Part shown: positions 1-9,181 of the stretch, piece after piece | Position numbering within the stretch: the first letter of the stretch is position 1 | Layout: each line of letters starts with the position of its first letter | Assembly: GCA_029960955.1 (NCBI GenBank) | Contig: JASBVS010000025.1 | Span: forward strand, 1 to 45,872 | DNA length: 45,872 nucleotides | Source: Bacillota bacterium | GTDB taxonomy: Bacteria > Bacillota > Sulfobacillia > JAIMAT01 | Direction of reading: 5' to 3' | Notes under the pieces: model-generated | The model's input: only the letters and a program-made list of their open reading frames with translations | What the model was told of the DNA's origin: nothing | Databases searched by the model: none | Program-made: the position numbers and the translations under genes

Positions 1-998
1 TCCCGCACGTCCTGGAAGCGCGGGTGGAGGGCCACGTTGAGCGCGGCGGCGAGCACCTTCGACAGGTCGTCCACGAGCAGGTCGACTTCCTTCGGCGTCA
101 CCATCAGGTCGCCCGCCGCCGGGTCGACGACGCTCTCCACGACCTGCCGCTTGCGCGCTTCGTCCCAGTCGGGCGGGGTCGCGGGGCGCGGCGCGGCGCC
201 CCTCCGCGCGCGAGGAAGCGGGTCGCCGGCCGCTTCCTGAAGCGTCCGCTCCAGCGTCTCGAGCGCGATGGCGAAGGCGCGCACGACCATCGGGACGCCG
301 ATGGCGACGACCGGCACGCCCAGCCGCTCGCGCGTGACCGGCTCGCGGGCGTTGCCGATGCCCGAGCCGGGCTCGATGCCGGTGTCGGCGATCTGGACCG
401 TGGTGGCCAGCCGCTCCAGCGAGCCCGCCGCCAGGGCGTCGATGACGATGAGGGCGTCGGGGCGGATGCGGGCGGCCACACCCAGGATGACCTCGCCGGT
501 CTCGATGCCCGTGGTGCCCAGCACGCCCGGGGCGAGGGCGGCGACGCTGCGCATCCCCTGGCGGACCTCCGCCGGGTAGCTCGACTCGATGCCGCGCGTG
601 ACCAGCAGCTCGCGCACGACCCGGGGCCCGAGCGCGTCGGGGGTCGCCTGGGCGTTGCCCAGCCCCACGACGAAGACCGTCGCCTCGTCGTCCAGCGGGA
701 GGAGGCGCCGCAGCTCCTCGGCGGTGATCCTCGCCACCGCCTCCTGGATGGCGGGATTGCGGGCGCGGAGCTCCGCCGCCTCGATGGTGGTGTAGGTGCC
801 CGGCGACTTGCCGATCCGCCGCGCCGCCCGGGCGTCGCGCACGTGGACGCGGCGGACGTGGACGTGGCCGCGCTCCTCTTCCTCGACGTCGATCCCCTCG
901 TCCTGGCCGGTCCGGGCCAGGCGGTCCCGGGCTTCGACCGCCAGGTCGGTGCGGATCTGTCCCAGAAGGCCGAGACCCTGCAGGGGAGCCTCTCCCAT
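1..998 (-). CDS. gpr: GPR germination protease (3' end beyond window)
   Basis: Spore-specific aspartic-type protease that degrades small acid-soluble DNA-binding proteins at germination. Translating the minus strand from the ATG at 998 gives about 332 residues with GPR hallmarks: GTYTTIEA near residue 65, VVGLGNAQATPDALGP, PGVLGTTGIETGEV, a DALIVIDALAAGS segment, and PGSGIGNARE followed by LGVPVVAIGVPMVVR. A stop is not reached before position 1, but the end (LHPRFQDVR) suggests only a few residues are missing. The start is supported by AAAGGGTGAG just upstream. It is divergent from rsmD with about 43 bp between. Its presence shows the host makes endospores. Confidence 0.93.
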   Translation of the reverse strand, partial: MGEAPLQGLGLLGQIRTDLAVEARDRLARTGQDEGIDVEEEERGHVHVRRVHVRDARAARRIGKSPGTYTTIEAAELRARNPAIQEAVARITAEELRRLLPLDDEATVFVVGLGNAQATPDALGPRVVRELLVTRGIESSYPAEVRQGMRSVAALAPGVLGTTGIETGEVILGVAARIRPDALIVIDALAAGSLERLATTVQIADTGIEPGSGIGNAREPVTRERLGVPVVAIGVPMVVRAFAIALETLERTLQEAAGDPLPRARRGAAPRPATPPDWDEARKRQVVESVVDPAAGDLMVTPKEVDLLVDDLSKVLAAALNVALHPRFQDVR

Positions 999-1041
999 CC
1001 GACTCACCCTTTCGGGAAGATAACCGCTGGGGGCGCACACC

Positions 1042-1608
1042 ATGCGGATCATCGCGGGCGAGTGGCGCGGAAGGAAGCTCGGCGGACCGGCGCCCGCCAC
1101 CCGGCCGACCTCGGACCGGGTGCGCGAGGCCGTCTTCGACCTCCTGCAAGGCCGCTGGGAGGCGAGGGGTGCCGTCCTCGACCTCTTCGCCGGCACCGGA
1201 GCCCTCGCCCTGGAGGCGCTCAGCCGCGGCGCCCAGCGCGCGGTGCTGGTGGAGGTCGACCCCGCGGCCCTGCGCGTCATCCGGCGGAACGTCGCCGCCT
1301 GCGGCGCCGGCGCGCGGGTCCGCCTGCTGGGCACGGACTGGCGCCGGGCGCTCCTCCGCCTGGAGCGGGAGGGCGAACGTTTCGGGATCGTCTTCCTGGA
1401 TCCCCCCTATCGCCAGGGCCTGCTGGAAGAAGCCCTCCGCGCGCTGGCGGGGAGGGAGGATCGGCCGGCGCCGCTCCTCGAGCCCGGCGCCTTGCTGGTG
1501 GCCGAGCGGGCGCGCGGGGAGGAGTTGCCCGAAGGGGTCGGAAGCTTTATTCGGTTGGACGAACGGCGTTACGGCGATACGGTGGTGGCGATCCTGACCC
1601 GCGGCTGA
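1042..1608 (+). CDS. rsmD: 16S rRNA (guanine(966)-N2)-methyltransferase RsmD
   Basis: Methylates N2 of G966 in 16S rRNA using SAM, acting on assembled 30S particles. The 188-residue length is normal for the family. Visible motifs are the N-terminal MRIIAGEWRGRKL, TRPTSDRVREAVFDLL, the SAM-binding VLDLFAGTGALALEALSRGA, the catalytic FLDPPY at about residue 117, and a C-terminal RRYGDT. It is followed after about 40 bp by coaD, a pairing conserved across Bacillota, so the two are probably co-transcribed. Confidence 0.96.
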   Translation: MRIIAGEWRGRKLGGPAPATRPTSDRVREAVFDLLQGRWEARGAVLDLFAGTGALALEALSRGAQRAVLVEVDPAALRVIRRNVAACGAGARVRLLGTDWRRALLRLEREGERFGIVFLDPPYRQGLLEEALRALAGREDRPAPLLEPGALLVAERARGEELPEGVGSFIRLDERRYGDTVVAILTRG

Positions 1609-1647
1609 ACGGGTCCGAAGGCCGGACGGGTCCGACGGAGGTGCGGC

Positions 1648-2133
1648 ATGGCCAAGGCGCTCTGCCCAGGAAGTTTCGACCCCCTGACCTACGGCCACAT
1701 GGACGTGATCGAGCGGGCAGCCCGGGTCTTCGACCAGGTCTACGTCACCATCTTTCAGAACGACGCGAAGAACCCTCTCTTCACCGTGCAGGAGCGGGTG
1801 GAGATGTGCCGCGAGGCGGTCGCCCACCTGCCGAACGTGACGGTTGACGCCTACCACGGCCTTCTGGTGGAGTATGCCAAGAGGCAGGGCATCAGCATCG
1901 TGGTCAAGGGTCTGCGCGCCGTCTCCGATTTCGAGTACGAGTTCCAGATGGCGCAGATGAATCGCCGTCTGGACGCGGAGCTGGAGACGTTCTTCATGAT
2001 CGCCCGCCCGGAGCACGCCTACCTGAGTTCGAGCATCGTCAAGACCATCGCCCGCTTCGGAGGATCGGTCACCGGCCTGGTGCCGCCGCACGTGGAGAGC
2101 CGCCTGTTGCGAAAGTTCGGAAGGAGCGTCTGA
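1648..2133 (+). CDS. coaD: Phosphopantetheine adenylyltransferase
   Basis: Transfers AMP from ATP to 4'-phosphopantetheine, the penultimate step of coenzyme A synthesis in the cytosol. At 161 residues it has the standard length. The nucleotidyltransferase signature GSFDPLTYGH lies at residues 8-17 and the second ATP-binding motif YLSSSIVK near residue 124; KGLRAVSDFEYE is also typical. The ATG follows GGAGGTGCGGC, a good ribosome binding site. The next gene starts 2 bp after the stop, suggesting translational coupling. Confidence 0.97.
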   Translation: MAKALCPGSFDPLTYGHMDVIERAARVFDQVYVTIFQNDAKNPLFTVQERVEMCREAVAHLPNVTVDAYHGLLVEYAKRQGISIVVKGLRAVSDFEYEFQMAQMNRRLDAELETFFMIARPEHAYLSSSIVKTIARFGGSVTGLVPPHVESRLLRKFGRSV

Positions 2134-2134
2134 C

Positions 2135-2704
2135 GTGGAAGAGGATCTCCTCGCCATCCTGGACGAGATGGAACAGCTGCTCAACGACGCCGGCCACGTC
2201 CCGCTGACGGGCCGGCTGATGGTGGACGAGGAGGCGATCTACGGCCTCCTGGACCGGCTGCGTGAAGCCCTCCCGGAGACGCTCCGCCAGGCGCAGCGGG
2301 TGATGCGCGAGCGCGACCGCATCATCAGCCAGGCGCGGGAAGAGGCCGAGGCCATCGTGCGCGAGGCGCAGGTCTACGGCGAGAAGCTGGTGCGCGAGTC
2401 GGCCATCACCCAGCGCGCCCAGGAGGAAGCCAACCGCATCGTGGAGGAGGCGCGCACGGTCAGCCGCGAGGTCCGCCTGGGCGCGCGCGAGTACGCTGAC
2501 GACCTCCTGGCCAAGGTGGAGCGAAACCTCCAGCGCTCGCTGGAGATCGTCGCCCAGGCCCGGGCGGACCTGGCCCCGCCGCCGGAAGCGCAGGCGGAGG
2601 AAGCGGCCGCCTCCGACGCGCGGGCGGCCGCCCGCAGCGCCGGCGCCGGACGGGCCGACACGGGCCGCGCCGAGCCCGCGCGCGGCGAGACGTCGCCGAG
2701 GTGA
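2135..2704 (+). CDS. Coiled-coil DivIVA/ATP-synthase-b-like protein
   Basis: Predicted cytosolic coiled-coil protein of 189 residues starting at a GTG directly after coaD, with GGAAGGAG upstream inside coaD. The middle (about residues 55-150) is a charged heptad-like stretch with repeated EEA, REA and AEA patterns resembling DivIVA-type scaffolds and subunit b/H stalk proteins. The tail beyond about residue 150 is low-complexity Ala/Gly/Arg/Glu and probably disordered. Genes of this kind often sit next to coaD in Bacillota. The molecular role is unknown; the name rests on coiled-coil character, not on a conserved active site. Confidence 0.7.
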   Translation: MEEDLLAILDEMEQLLNDAGHVPLTGRLMVDEEAIYGLLDRLREALPETLRQAQRVMRERDRIISQAREEAEAIVREAQVYGEKLVRESAITQRAQEEANRIVEEARTVSREVRLGAREYADDLLAKVERNLQRSLEIVAQARADLAPPPEAQAEEAAASDARAAARSAGAGRADTGRAEPARGETSPR

Positions 2705-2849
2705 GGCCGGGCCACCCGCCGCCGGGCGATGGCAGCGGCCGCCTCTCGACGGGGCCCCGGACGGCCGTACAATGGATAAGCGGCCGGCGGAAGCGACCGA
2801 CCCCGGCAGGGGTTCCGTTTCCGGAAGGGCCGCCCGGGAGGCGGATAGG

Positions 2850-3134
2850 GTGGATCTCATTACCCCTGGGCACCTGCTCGTCATCTTGATCATCGCCCTG
2901 ATCCTCTTCGGGCCGCGACGCCTGCCGGAACTCGGTCGCTCGCTGGGCGACGCGATCCGCGAGTTCCGCAGCGCCACCAGCAACGCGGTGAACACGGTGG
3001 CCAGCGAGCGCCCGCGAAGCGCGGGCGAGGAGAAGCCGGCCGGCGAGGGCACCGGCCAGGGCGGCCAGGCCGGCCAGGCCGGCCGGACGGAGAGCCCGGA
3101 CGAGGGCGCCGGCGAGCGGCCGAAGGAGACGTAG
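2850..3134 (+). CDS. tatA: Sec-independent translocase protein TatA/TatE
   Basis: Pore-forming component of the twin-arginine translocase, which exports folded proteins across the membrane. From the GTG at 2850 the protein is 94 residues: a short N-terminus, one membrane helix (HLLVILIIALILFGP), the conserved FGPRRLPELGRSLG hinge and an amphipathic helix to about residue 45, then a Gly/Gln/Glu-rich tail. An upstream in-frame ATG at 2772 would add 26 residues with no family similarity. The GTG has a GGGAGGCGG ribosome binding site and puts the helix in its usual position. No tatC is visible here. Confidence 0.9.
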   Translation: MDLITPGHLLVILIIALILFGPRRLPELGRSLGDAIREFRSATSNAVNTVASERPRSAGEEKPAGEGTGQGGQAGQAGRTESPDEGAGERPKET

Positions 3135-3407
3135 GCCGAGGACGGCGCCGGAACCGAAGGGCCGGCCGCTCGGCGTCCGGTCGGCCGCGGCGGCCTCTCG
3201 CGCGCCTCGGGCAGCCAGATCCTGACACTCCCGCCACGATCTTCCCCTGGGCCGACTAGGCAGGAGAAGGAAATCGTCTGCCAAACATCCGTTGCAGGTG
3301 GCGGCCGCGGGTCGGAGACCTCGTCCGGGCGCGCCCCGACCGGCGACCGCGCAGGGCAGGGAGGTCCCCTGCCGGGACTCGTCGTCGGGAGGGGAGGGGC
3401 GACCCGG

Positions 3408-4946
3408 ATGTACACCGATCGAATCCGCTATCGTCCGCTGCTAGGCAAGGTGGTCAGCCCGGAGGAGGCGGCCGGCCTGATCCGGGACGGCATGACCGTC
3501 GGCATGAGCGGCTTCACGCGCGCCGGCGACGCCAAGGTGGTGCCGCTGGCCCTGGCCCGGCGAGCGCGTCGCGAGCCGCTCCGCATCACGCTGATGACGG
3601 GTGCCTCCGTGGGCGACGACGTCGACTCCACGCTCACCCGGGCCGGGGTGATCGCCCGCCGGCTGCCCTTCCAGTCCGACCCGGCGCTGCGGGAGGCGAT
3701 CAACCGCGGCGAGGTCATGTTCGTCGACCAGCACCTGAGCGAGACGGTGGAACAGCTGCGAAGCCGCCAGCTGCCGCCGATCGACGTCGCCGTCATCGAG
3801 GCCGTCGCCATCACCGAGGAGGGCGGCATCATCCCCACCACCTCGGTGGGGAACTCCGCTTCCTTCGCCATCCTGGCCGATCGCGTGATCGTCGAGATCA
3901 ACCTGGCGCAGCCGCCGGAGCTGGAGGGCATCCACGACATCTACATCCCGACCCGGCGGCCGTACCGTGAGCCGATCCCCATCGTCCGGCCCGAGGACCG
4001 GATCGGCCTGCCCTACATCCCCGTCGAGCCGGCCAAGATCGCCGCCGTGGTCATCAGCGAGAAGCAGGACTCCACCTCGACCATCCACGCGCCGGACGAG
4101 GCGACGGCGGCCATCGCGGGCCACCTGGTCGACTTCTTCCAGCACGAGGTGCGCCACGGGCGCATGGGCGAGTCGCTGATGCCGCTCCAGGCCGGCATCG
4201 GGACCGTCGCCAACGCCACGCTCCACGGCTTCCTCGACTCGCCCTTCCACGACCTGGTGATGTACTCCGAGGTGCTGCAGGACGCCGTCTTCGAGCTTCT
4301 GGACGAGGGGCGGATGCGCTTCGCCTCCGCCTCCTCGATCACGCTCTCCCCGGGCTGGTACGCCACCGTCATCGGCCGCATCGGCCGCTACAAGGAGCGC
4401 CTGGTCCTCCGGCCGCAGGAGATCTCCAACCACCCCGAGGTCGTCCGCCGCCTGGGCGTGATCGCCATCAACGCCGCGCTGGAGGCGGACATCTACGGGA
4501 ACGTCAACTCGACCCACGTCAACGGGAGTTTCATGATGAACGGCATCGGCGGCTCGGGCGACTTCGCCCGCAACGCCTTCCTCTCGATCTTCGTCACCCG
4601 CTCCACCGCCAAGGGAGGGGCGCTCTCGCGCATCGTCCCCATGGTCACCCACGTCGACCAGACCGAGCACGACGTCGACGTGATCGTCACCGAGCAGGGG
4701 CTGGCCGACCTGCGCGGCCTGGCGCCGCGCGAGCGGGCGCCCCAGATCATCGAGCACTGCGCGCACCCCGCCTACCGCGACCTCCTGCGGGAGTACTTCC
4801 AGGAAGCGCTCCGCCGCGGCGGTCACACGCCGCACGTGCTGGAGGAGGCGCTCGGCTGGCACGTGCGCGCCATGGCGACCGGCAGCATGCTCCCCGCGAC
4901 CGGCTCCCCGGTCGCGGGCGGCCGGCCCGCCGCGGGGGGCGCCTGA
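3408..4946 (+). CDS. Acetyl-CoA hydrolase/transferase family (succinyl-CoA:acetate CoA-transferase-like)
   Basis: Class I CoA-transferase of 512 residues, probably moving CoA between acyl-CoA and a free acid such as acetate or succinate. The Cat1/AarC fold is supported by an N-terminal segment LIRDGMTVGMSGFTRAGDAK, GASVGDDVDSTL, the MYSEVLQDAVFEL region expected to hold the catalytic glutamate, HVNGSFMMNGIGGSGDFARNA, and VIVTEQGLADLRG. The length matches the family. The substrate cannot be fixed from sequence. The 273 bp upstream hold no gene; a loose GGCAGGA element at 3259 lies about 140 bp before the start. A short hairpin (CCGGCC-TCT-GGCCGG, 4958-4972) separates it from the convergent LCP gene. 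Confidence 0.9.
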   Translation: MYTDRIRYRPLLGKVVSPEEAAGLIRDGMTVGMSGFTRAGDAKVVPLALARRARREPLRITLMTGASVGDDVDSTLTRAGVIARRLPFQSDPALREAINRGEVMFVDQHLSETVEQLRSRQLPPIDVAVIEAVAITEEGGIIPTTSVGNSASFAILADRVIVEINLAQPPELEGIHDIYIPTRRPYREPIPIVRPEDRIGLPYIPVEPAKIAAVVISEKQDSTSTIHAPDEATAAIAGHLVDFFQHEVRHGRMGESLMPLQAGIGTVANATLHGFLDSPFHDLVMYSEVLQDAVFELLDEGRMRFASASSITLSPGWYATVIGRIGRYKERLVLRPQEISNHPEVVRRLGVIAINAALEADIYGNVNSTHVNGSFMMNGIGGSGDFARNAFLSIFVTRSTAKGGALSRIVPMVTHVDQTEHDVDVIVTEQGLADLRGLAPRERAPQIIEHCAHPAYRDLLREYFQEALRRGGHTPHVLEEALGWHVRAMATGSMLPATGSPVAGGRPAAGGA

Positions 4947-4972
4947 GCCGAAGCCTGCCGGCCTCTGGCCGG

Positions 4973-6073
4973 TCAGTTGCTGTTGCTGGTGTTGCCGCCG
5001 GTGCCGGAGGAGCCGTCCCGCTGGCCGGCCGTCTCCCCGGGCAGGCCCTCGACGCCGGTCCCCGCGAAGACCTGCGCCACCAGGCGCTGGATGGCGTCGG
5101 GATGGGGGAGGAGGACGTCGGCGCCGCCGGGGGTGACCCAGTTGCTGACGGCGCCGTGGGCGTAGTCGAGGAGGCCGCTGGCGATCCGCTCCTGGGGGAG
5201 CGCCTCGAGGGCGGCGGCGTAGCCGGGCACCTGGCTGAGCGGGAAGTCGGTGCGGATCGTCTGGCCCAGGTCGCGCAGGATCCGGGGGATCCTGGGCAGG
5301 TTCTGGACGCGCAGGAACTGCTGCTTGAGCGCCAGCAGGAGCTGCTGCTGGCGCTGGGCGCGGCCCAGGTCGCCCAGCGGGTCGGCGTGGCGCTCGCGCA
5401 CGTAGGCCAGGGCGAGCTGGCCGTCCATGTGCTGCACGCCCTTGGGGATGACCAGGTGCTGGTAGTGGACCATGTCGGGGGCGGGGAAGGCGGGGTCGTC
5501 CAGGGTGCGCGGGACGTCGACGGTCACCCCGCCCACGTCGTCGATGAGGCGGCGGAAGCCGTCGTAGTCGATGACCAGGAAGTAGTCGGGCCGGATGCCG
5601 GTCAGCTGGGCGACGACCTCTTCCACGAGGGCGGGGCCGCCCAGCTCGTAGGCGCTGTTGATGCGGCCGTGCCCGTGGCCGGGGATGGCGACCCAGAGGT
5701 CGCGCGGGATGGAGAGGAGCGCGGCGCGCCGGCTGGCGGGGTCGATGCGGGCGAGCAGGATGGAGTCGGTCAGGGGCGGCTGGTGGAGGTTCTGCGCCTG
5801 CTGCACGCCCAGCACCAGCACCGAGACCGGCGGCAGGTCGCCCGTCACCGCCTTGGCCAGCGTCGCCGCGGCGCCCCGCGAGCCGCCGGGCTGCGAACGC
5901 AGCCAGCCCCAGGCGGTGCCTGCGGCCAGCAGGACCAGGAGTGCGGCCAGGAGCAGTCGTCCACGCCGGCGGAGACGGCGCCGGCGCGGCTGCGACCCGG
6001 CCTCCAGCCGGCTCGGAGGAAGCGCTGCCCGCGCTGCGTCGACCTGCCGCCGCTCGTCATGCCCGTCGTTCAC
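4973..6073 (-). CDS. LytR-CpsA-Psr (LCP) family wall polymer ligase
   Basis: Membrane-anchored phosphotransferase-like enzyme of the family that attaches teichoic acids or other undecaprenyl-linked polymers to peptidoglycan. The protein is 366 residues: a short Arg-rich cytosolic tail, one membrane helix at about residues 38-58 (LLLAALLVLLAAGTAWGWL), then the extracellular LCP domain. LCP hallmarks are TDSILLARIDPASRRAALLSIPRD, RINSAYELGGP, YDGFRRLIDDVGGVTVDVP and YVRERHADPLGDLGRAQRQQ. The C-terminus is a low-complexity Gly/Thr/Asn/Ser tail. The start is a GTG at 6073. It reads in the same direction as the upstream MFS gene, with a 107 bp gap. Confidence 0.92.
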   Translation of the reverse strand: MNDGHDERRQVDAARAALPPSRLEAGSQPRRRRLRRRGRLLLAALLVLLAAGTAWGWLRSQPGGSRGAAATLAKAVTGDLPPVSVLVLGVQQAQNLHQPPLTDSILLARIDPASRRAALLSIPRDLWVAIPGHGHGRINSAYELGGPALVEEVVAQLTGIRPDYFLVIDYDGFRRLIDDVGGVTVDVPRTLDDPAFPAPDMVHYQHLVIPKGVQHMDGQLALAYVRERHADPLGDLGRAQRQQQLLLALKQQFLRVQNLPRIPRILRDLGQTIRTDFPLSQVPGYAAALEALPQERIASGLLDYAHGAVSNWVTPGGADVLLPHPDAIQRLVAQVFAGTGVEGLPGETAGQRDGSSGTGGNTSNSN

Positions 6074-6180
6074 ACGCGATCCCCCTTCACCTGCCGCTCG
6101 CCGGCGCCAGCCGGGAGTCGCCGGGCGAACGCCTCTACTTTAGCGCTTCTTTCGACGGGGACCGACCCGGGCGAATGCGC

Positions 6181-7371
6181 TCAAGCGCGGCGGGGAAGGA
6201 GCCAGAGAAGGGCGAGCAGGACGCCCAGGCCAGCCGCCAGCGTGAGAAGGCCCGGAAACCCGGCGCGGGCCAGCGCCAGGCCGGCCAGACCCGGCCCGAG
6301 CGCGAAGCCGGCGTCCTCGACGCTGGAAGCGAGGCCCAGGCCGGCGGGGCCGAGCTCGGCGGGAACGGCGGCGGTCAGCCAGCCGTTCCAGGTGACGACG
6401 GCCGCGCCGTAGCCCGCCGTGGCGGCCAGCGTCGCCGCGGTCCACGCGACCGGGCTGCGGGAGAAGGCGGCGAGGAGGAAGCCGAGCGCGAGGAGGGCGG
6501 CGCTGGCGCGCAGGAGGAGCAGCGGCCGAGCGGCCGTGGCGACGCGGCCGCCGCCGACGAAGCCGGCGAGGAGGCCGGCGGCACCGGCCGCGGCCAGCAC
6601 CGCGCGCGCGCCCGGCGGGACGAGGTGGAGAAGCCTGGGCAGGTAGGGGACGAAGGCGCCGGGCAGCATGGCCAGCCCGGCCATGAGGAAGAGCGGCAGC
6701 AGGAGCCGGCGGGCCAGCGGCCAGGGGATGCCCTCCTCCGCCCCCGGCCGACGCTGCGCGCCGGGCAGGGCGCCTGCCGCCGGCGCCCCGGGGCGGCGCG
6801 GCGCCCGCGGGGCCCAGCGCAGCGCAACGGGCATGAGGAGCGCTGCGCTCAGGCCAAGGGCCAGGATGAGCGGGCGGGCCAGCGCGGGCGGCAGGAGCAG
6901 GACGCCGAGGTAGCCGGCGGCGGAGCCGGCCACCCAGGCGCCGAAGGCGGGTCCCTGGCCGAAGCCCGCCTGCCCCTCGTAGGCGTGGCCGGACTGGGCC
7001 AGCGCCAGCGGCCAGACCGGGGCGCCGCCCAGCCCGAGGAGGAGGGCGCCCGCGCCCAGCGCCGCCAGGCTGCGCCCGGTGGCGAGGAGGACGCTTCCTG
7101 CCGCCAGGAGGGCGAGCGCTCCCAGCAGGACGGCCCGGCCGTGCCGTCGTATCCACCAGCCGGCCAGCGGCTTGGCCGCCGTGTCGGCCAGGTAGGCCAG
7201 CGAGACCAGGGCGCCGGCCGCGCCCACGCCGATCCAGCGCGCGGTGTGAAGGGGCAGGAAGGCCAGGAGCGCCGCGCTGCGCGCGGACTCCACCCAGCCC
7301 AGCTCGAGCGCGGCCAGCGCCGCTTCGACGAAGCCGGTCCGGCCTGCGAGTTCGCCTGAGCCCGCTTCCAT
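6181..7371 (-). CDS. MFS transporter
   Basis: Polytopic membrane protein of 396 residues with about 12 hydrophobic segments and a central Arg/Pro-rich loop near residues 190-225, the usual layout of a 12-helix major facilitator. RRHGRAVLLGALALL matches the loop 2-3 (motif A-like) region, and GLGGAPVWPLALAQ and SSVEDAGFALGPGLAGL fit MFS repeats. The substrate is unknown. The ATG at 7371 follows AAAGGGG. The gene is divergent from the PIG-L deacetylase with only about 60 bp between, so the two promoters must be close together. Confidence 0.82.
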   Translation of the reverse strand: MEAGSGELAGRTGFVEAALAALELGWVESARSAALLAFLPLHTARWIGVGAAGALVSLAYLADTAAKPLAGWWIRRHGRAVLLGALALLAAGSVLLATGRSLAALGAGALLLGLGGAPVWPLALAQSGHAYEGQAGFGQGPAFGAWVAGSAAGYLGVLLLPPALARPLILALGLSAALLMPVALRWAPRAPRRPGAPAAGALPGAQRRPGAEEGIPWPLARRLLLPLFLMAGLAMLPGAFVPYLPRLLHLVPPGARAVLAAAGAAGLLAGFVGGGRVATAARPLLLLRASAALLALGFLLAAFSRSPVAWTAATLAATAGYGAAVVTWNGWLTAAVPAELGPAGLGLASSVEDAGFALGPGLAGLALARAGFPGLLTLAAGLGVLLALLWLLPRRA

Positions 7372-7432
7372 CGTCGACCCCTTTCGACATTAGGGTGCAT
7401 CGTTTGGCGAGAAACGGGCTGGCACGTACCTT

Positions 7433-9013
7433 ATGCGCGGAGGGATGCCCGTGGGCCGCTGGTGGCTGCTTCTCGTCGCTCTGGCCGTCTGCGCGCCGCT
7501 GATCCTGCTCGCACCGCTCCCGAGCAGCCGGAACCGGCAGGCCACCGCCGCCCCTCGCACCCTGGAGGTTCGGCGCCTCGGGCGGAGGATCCTCGTCCTC
7601 GCCCCCCACCCCGACGACGAGGTGCTCGGCGCGGGCGGGCTGGTCGAGACCGCGCTGCGCGCGGGCGACCAGGTCTGGGTGGCGGTGGCGACGAGCGGCG
7701 AGAGCTCCACGCCGGCCGCGATCCGGGCGCTCCACGTCGCGCGTCCGACCCCGGCCGACTTCGCCCGCCTGGGAGCGCTCCGCAGGAACGAGAGCCGGGA
7801 GGGCACCCGGACTCTGGGACTTCCTTCCTCGCACCTGATCTTCCTGGGTTATGCGGACGGAAGCCTGACCCCGATCTGGATGGGCGCCTGGGACTGCCGC
7901 CACCCGCGGGTGAGCGGCCGCACCCACGTCGCCTACAGCCTCCTGGCCAACGGCTTCGATCCGCACGTCGCCTACTGCGGACCGGATCTGGTGGGCGACC
8001 TGGAGCGCCTCCTCCTGGAGGTGCGCCCCGACACGGTCGTGCTGCCCGATCCGGCGGACCACCACCCCGACCACTCCGGGCTGGCCGACTTCGCCTGGGC
8101 GGCGGTGATGGCCTACGACCGCGCGCGTCCCGCAGGCGCACCCGAGCCGCAGCTCTACGGATACCTGGTCCACTACCCGGGCTGGCCGCAGCAGTGGGGC
8201 GAGCACCCGACCCTGCAGGAAGCCTTCCCGTCCCCGTGGACCGGCGGCCCGGTCAGCTGGCTCCGCCTTCCTTTGACGGCGGCGGCCACCTCCGTCAAGG
8301 GGCGGGCGCTCCTCGAGTACCGGAGCCAGCTGGCCGTCTCGCGAGCCTTCCTCGAAGCTTTCGTCCGCAGGGACGAGCTCTTCACGCGGCGGCCGCTGGT
8401 GCTGCCGCTGGGGCCGCACTGGCTCGACCTCGGCCAGGTGCGGCCGCTGGGGACGATGTTCCGCCTGATGGGCGGGCGACCCCTGCCGCGCGTCGTCCGC
8501 CTGAGCCGCTACGCCGGACCGCCGACGACGCTCTCGGCGCGCTCGCCCGAGCCCGGCCGGATCGAGCTTCGCCTGACCGGCGAAGGCTGGCCGCGGAGGC
8601 GGCTGGCCCTCCGCCTCTACGCATGGCAGGTGCGGCCGGGCGGACCGGACCGGCGCCTCGAGTTCGACTGGCAGGACGGGCGCGCGCGCCTCGTCTGCGA
8701 CGGCTCGGCGAGCGGCCAGCGCCCCGACTGGCGGCTCTCCGGCCGGGAGCTGACGTGGAGCTTCGACGGCGGCGGCGCACCCTGGCAGGTGGCGGCCACC
8801 ATCGTCGAAAACGAGCGGCCGGTGGGCACGACGCCCTGGCTGGCGGTCTCCGCCGCCTCGGCCCGGCCCGGCACCCTCCTGCAAGTTCATGCGTTCGCAG
8901 GCACGAGGGGGCCGCTCCCCCGCCCGTCCGGCAGCGCGGGACGCACCGCGGGAAGAATGGGAGGAGGCGCGCCCTCTCCGCGGTTCCTTCCTGCATATTT
9001 GAAGCCGGAATAG
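7433..9013 (+). CDS. PIG-L family deacetylase (GlcNAc deacetylase-like), membrane-anchored or secreted
   Basis: Zinc-dependent N-deacetylase of the PIG-L/LmbE superfamily. An N-terminal hydrophobic segment (WWLLLVALAVCAPLILLAPL) acts as signal or anchor, placing the enzyme outside. The catalytic motif is ILVLAPHPDDEVLGAGG (zinc-binding H-x-D-D) near residue 60; the second zinc/catalytic motif DHHPDHSGL is near residue 205. Beyond about residue 280 is a long C-terminal region without recognisable motifs. In-frame starts are ATG 7433, ATG 7445 and GTG 7451; GGAGG at 7439-7443 best suits the GTG. Substrate unknown, possibly a GlcNAc-containing envelope glycan. Confidence 0.85.
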   Translation: MRGGMPVGRWWLLLVALAVCAPLILLAPLPSSRNRQATAAPRTLEVRRLGRRILVLAPHPDDEVLGAGGLVETALRAGDQVWVAVATSGESSTPAAIRALHVARPTPADFARLGALRRNESREGTRTLGLPSSHLIFLGYADGSLTPIWMGAWDCRHPRVSGRTHVAYSLLANGFDPHVAYCGPDLVGDLERLLLEVRPDTVVLPDPADHHPDHSGLADFAWAAVMAYDRARPAGAPEPQLYGYLVHYPGWPQQWGEHPTLQEAFPSPWTGGPVSWLRLPLTAAATSVKGRALLEYRSQLAVSRAFLEAFVRRDELFTRRPLVLPLGPHWLDLGQVRPLGTMFRLMGGRPLPRVVRLSRYAGPPTTLSARSPEPGRIELRLTGEGWPRRRLALRLYAWQVRPGGPDRRLEFDWQDGRARLVCDGSASGQRPDWRLSGRELTWSFDGGGAPWQVAATIVENERPVGTTPWLAVSAASARPGTLLQVHAFAGTRGPLPRPSGSAGRTAGRMGGGAPSPRFLPAYLKPE

Positions 9014-9087
9014 ATTGCTGCTGAAAGTTTATGCAACACACTCTCCCCGGCAGACCGCGAGACGTGAAGACCGCTCAGATGGCCGTA

Positions 9088-9117
9088 TTGCGGAGACGGG
9101 CGGAGGACGGCTAACCT
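9088..9117 (+). promoter_or_regulatory. Candidate sigma-A promoter of arcA
   Basis: TTGCGG at 9088-9093 and TAACCT at 9112-9117 are separated by 18 bp, about 65 bp before the arcA start. The gap between PIG-L and arcA (9014-9181) has lower GC than its surroundings. No clear ArgR box was seen. Confidence 0.4.
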
Positions 9118-9181
9118 TTCCTCCGGAAGCATCGCAGGGAATTTGCAGCGTATCCTCCCGGGGAAGGGAGTGAGACGATTC

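Noticed and set aside
24-1847. Very long plus-strand frame covering gpr, rsmD and part of coaD
   Set aside because: It is antisense or out of frame to three clearly recognised genes and is Arg/Ala/Gly-rich without family similarity; long empty frames are expected at this GC.
3259-3288. Third GGCAGGA promoter element before the CoA-transferase gene
   Set aside because: GGCAGGA is present, but the spacing and the GAAT half do not match the other two sites.
7404-7432. TTGGCG-N17-TACCTT as a promoter for the PIG-L gene
   Set aside because: The -10 would touch the start codons and the ribosome binding site at 7439, leaving no room for a leader.
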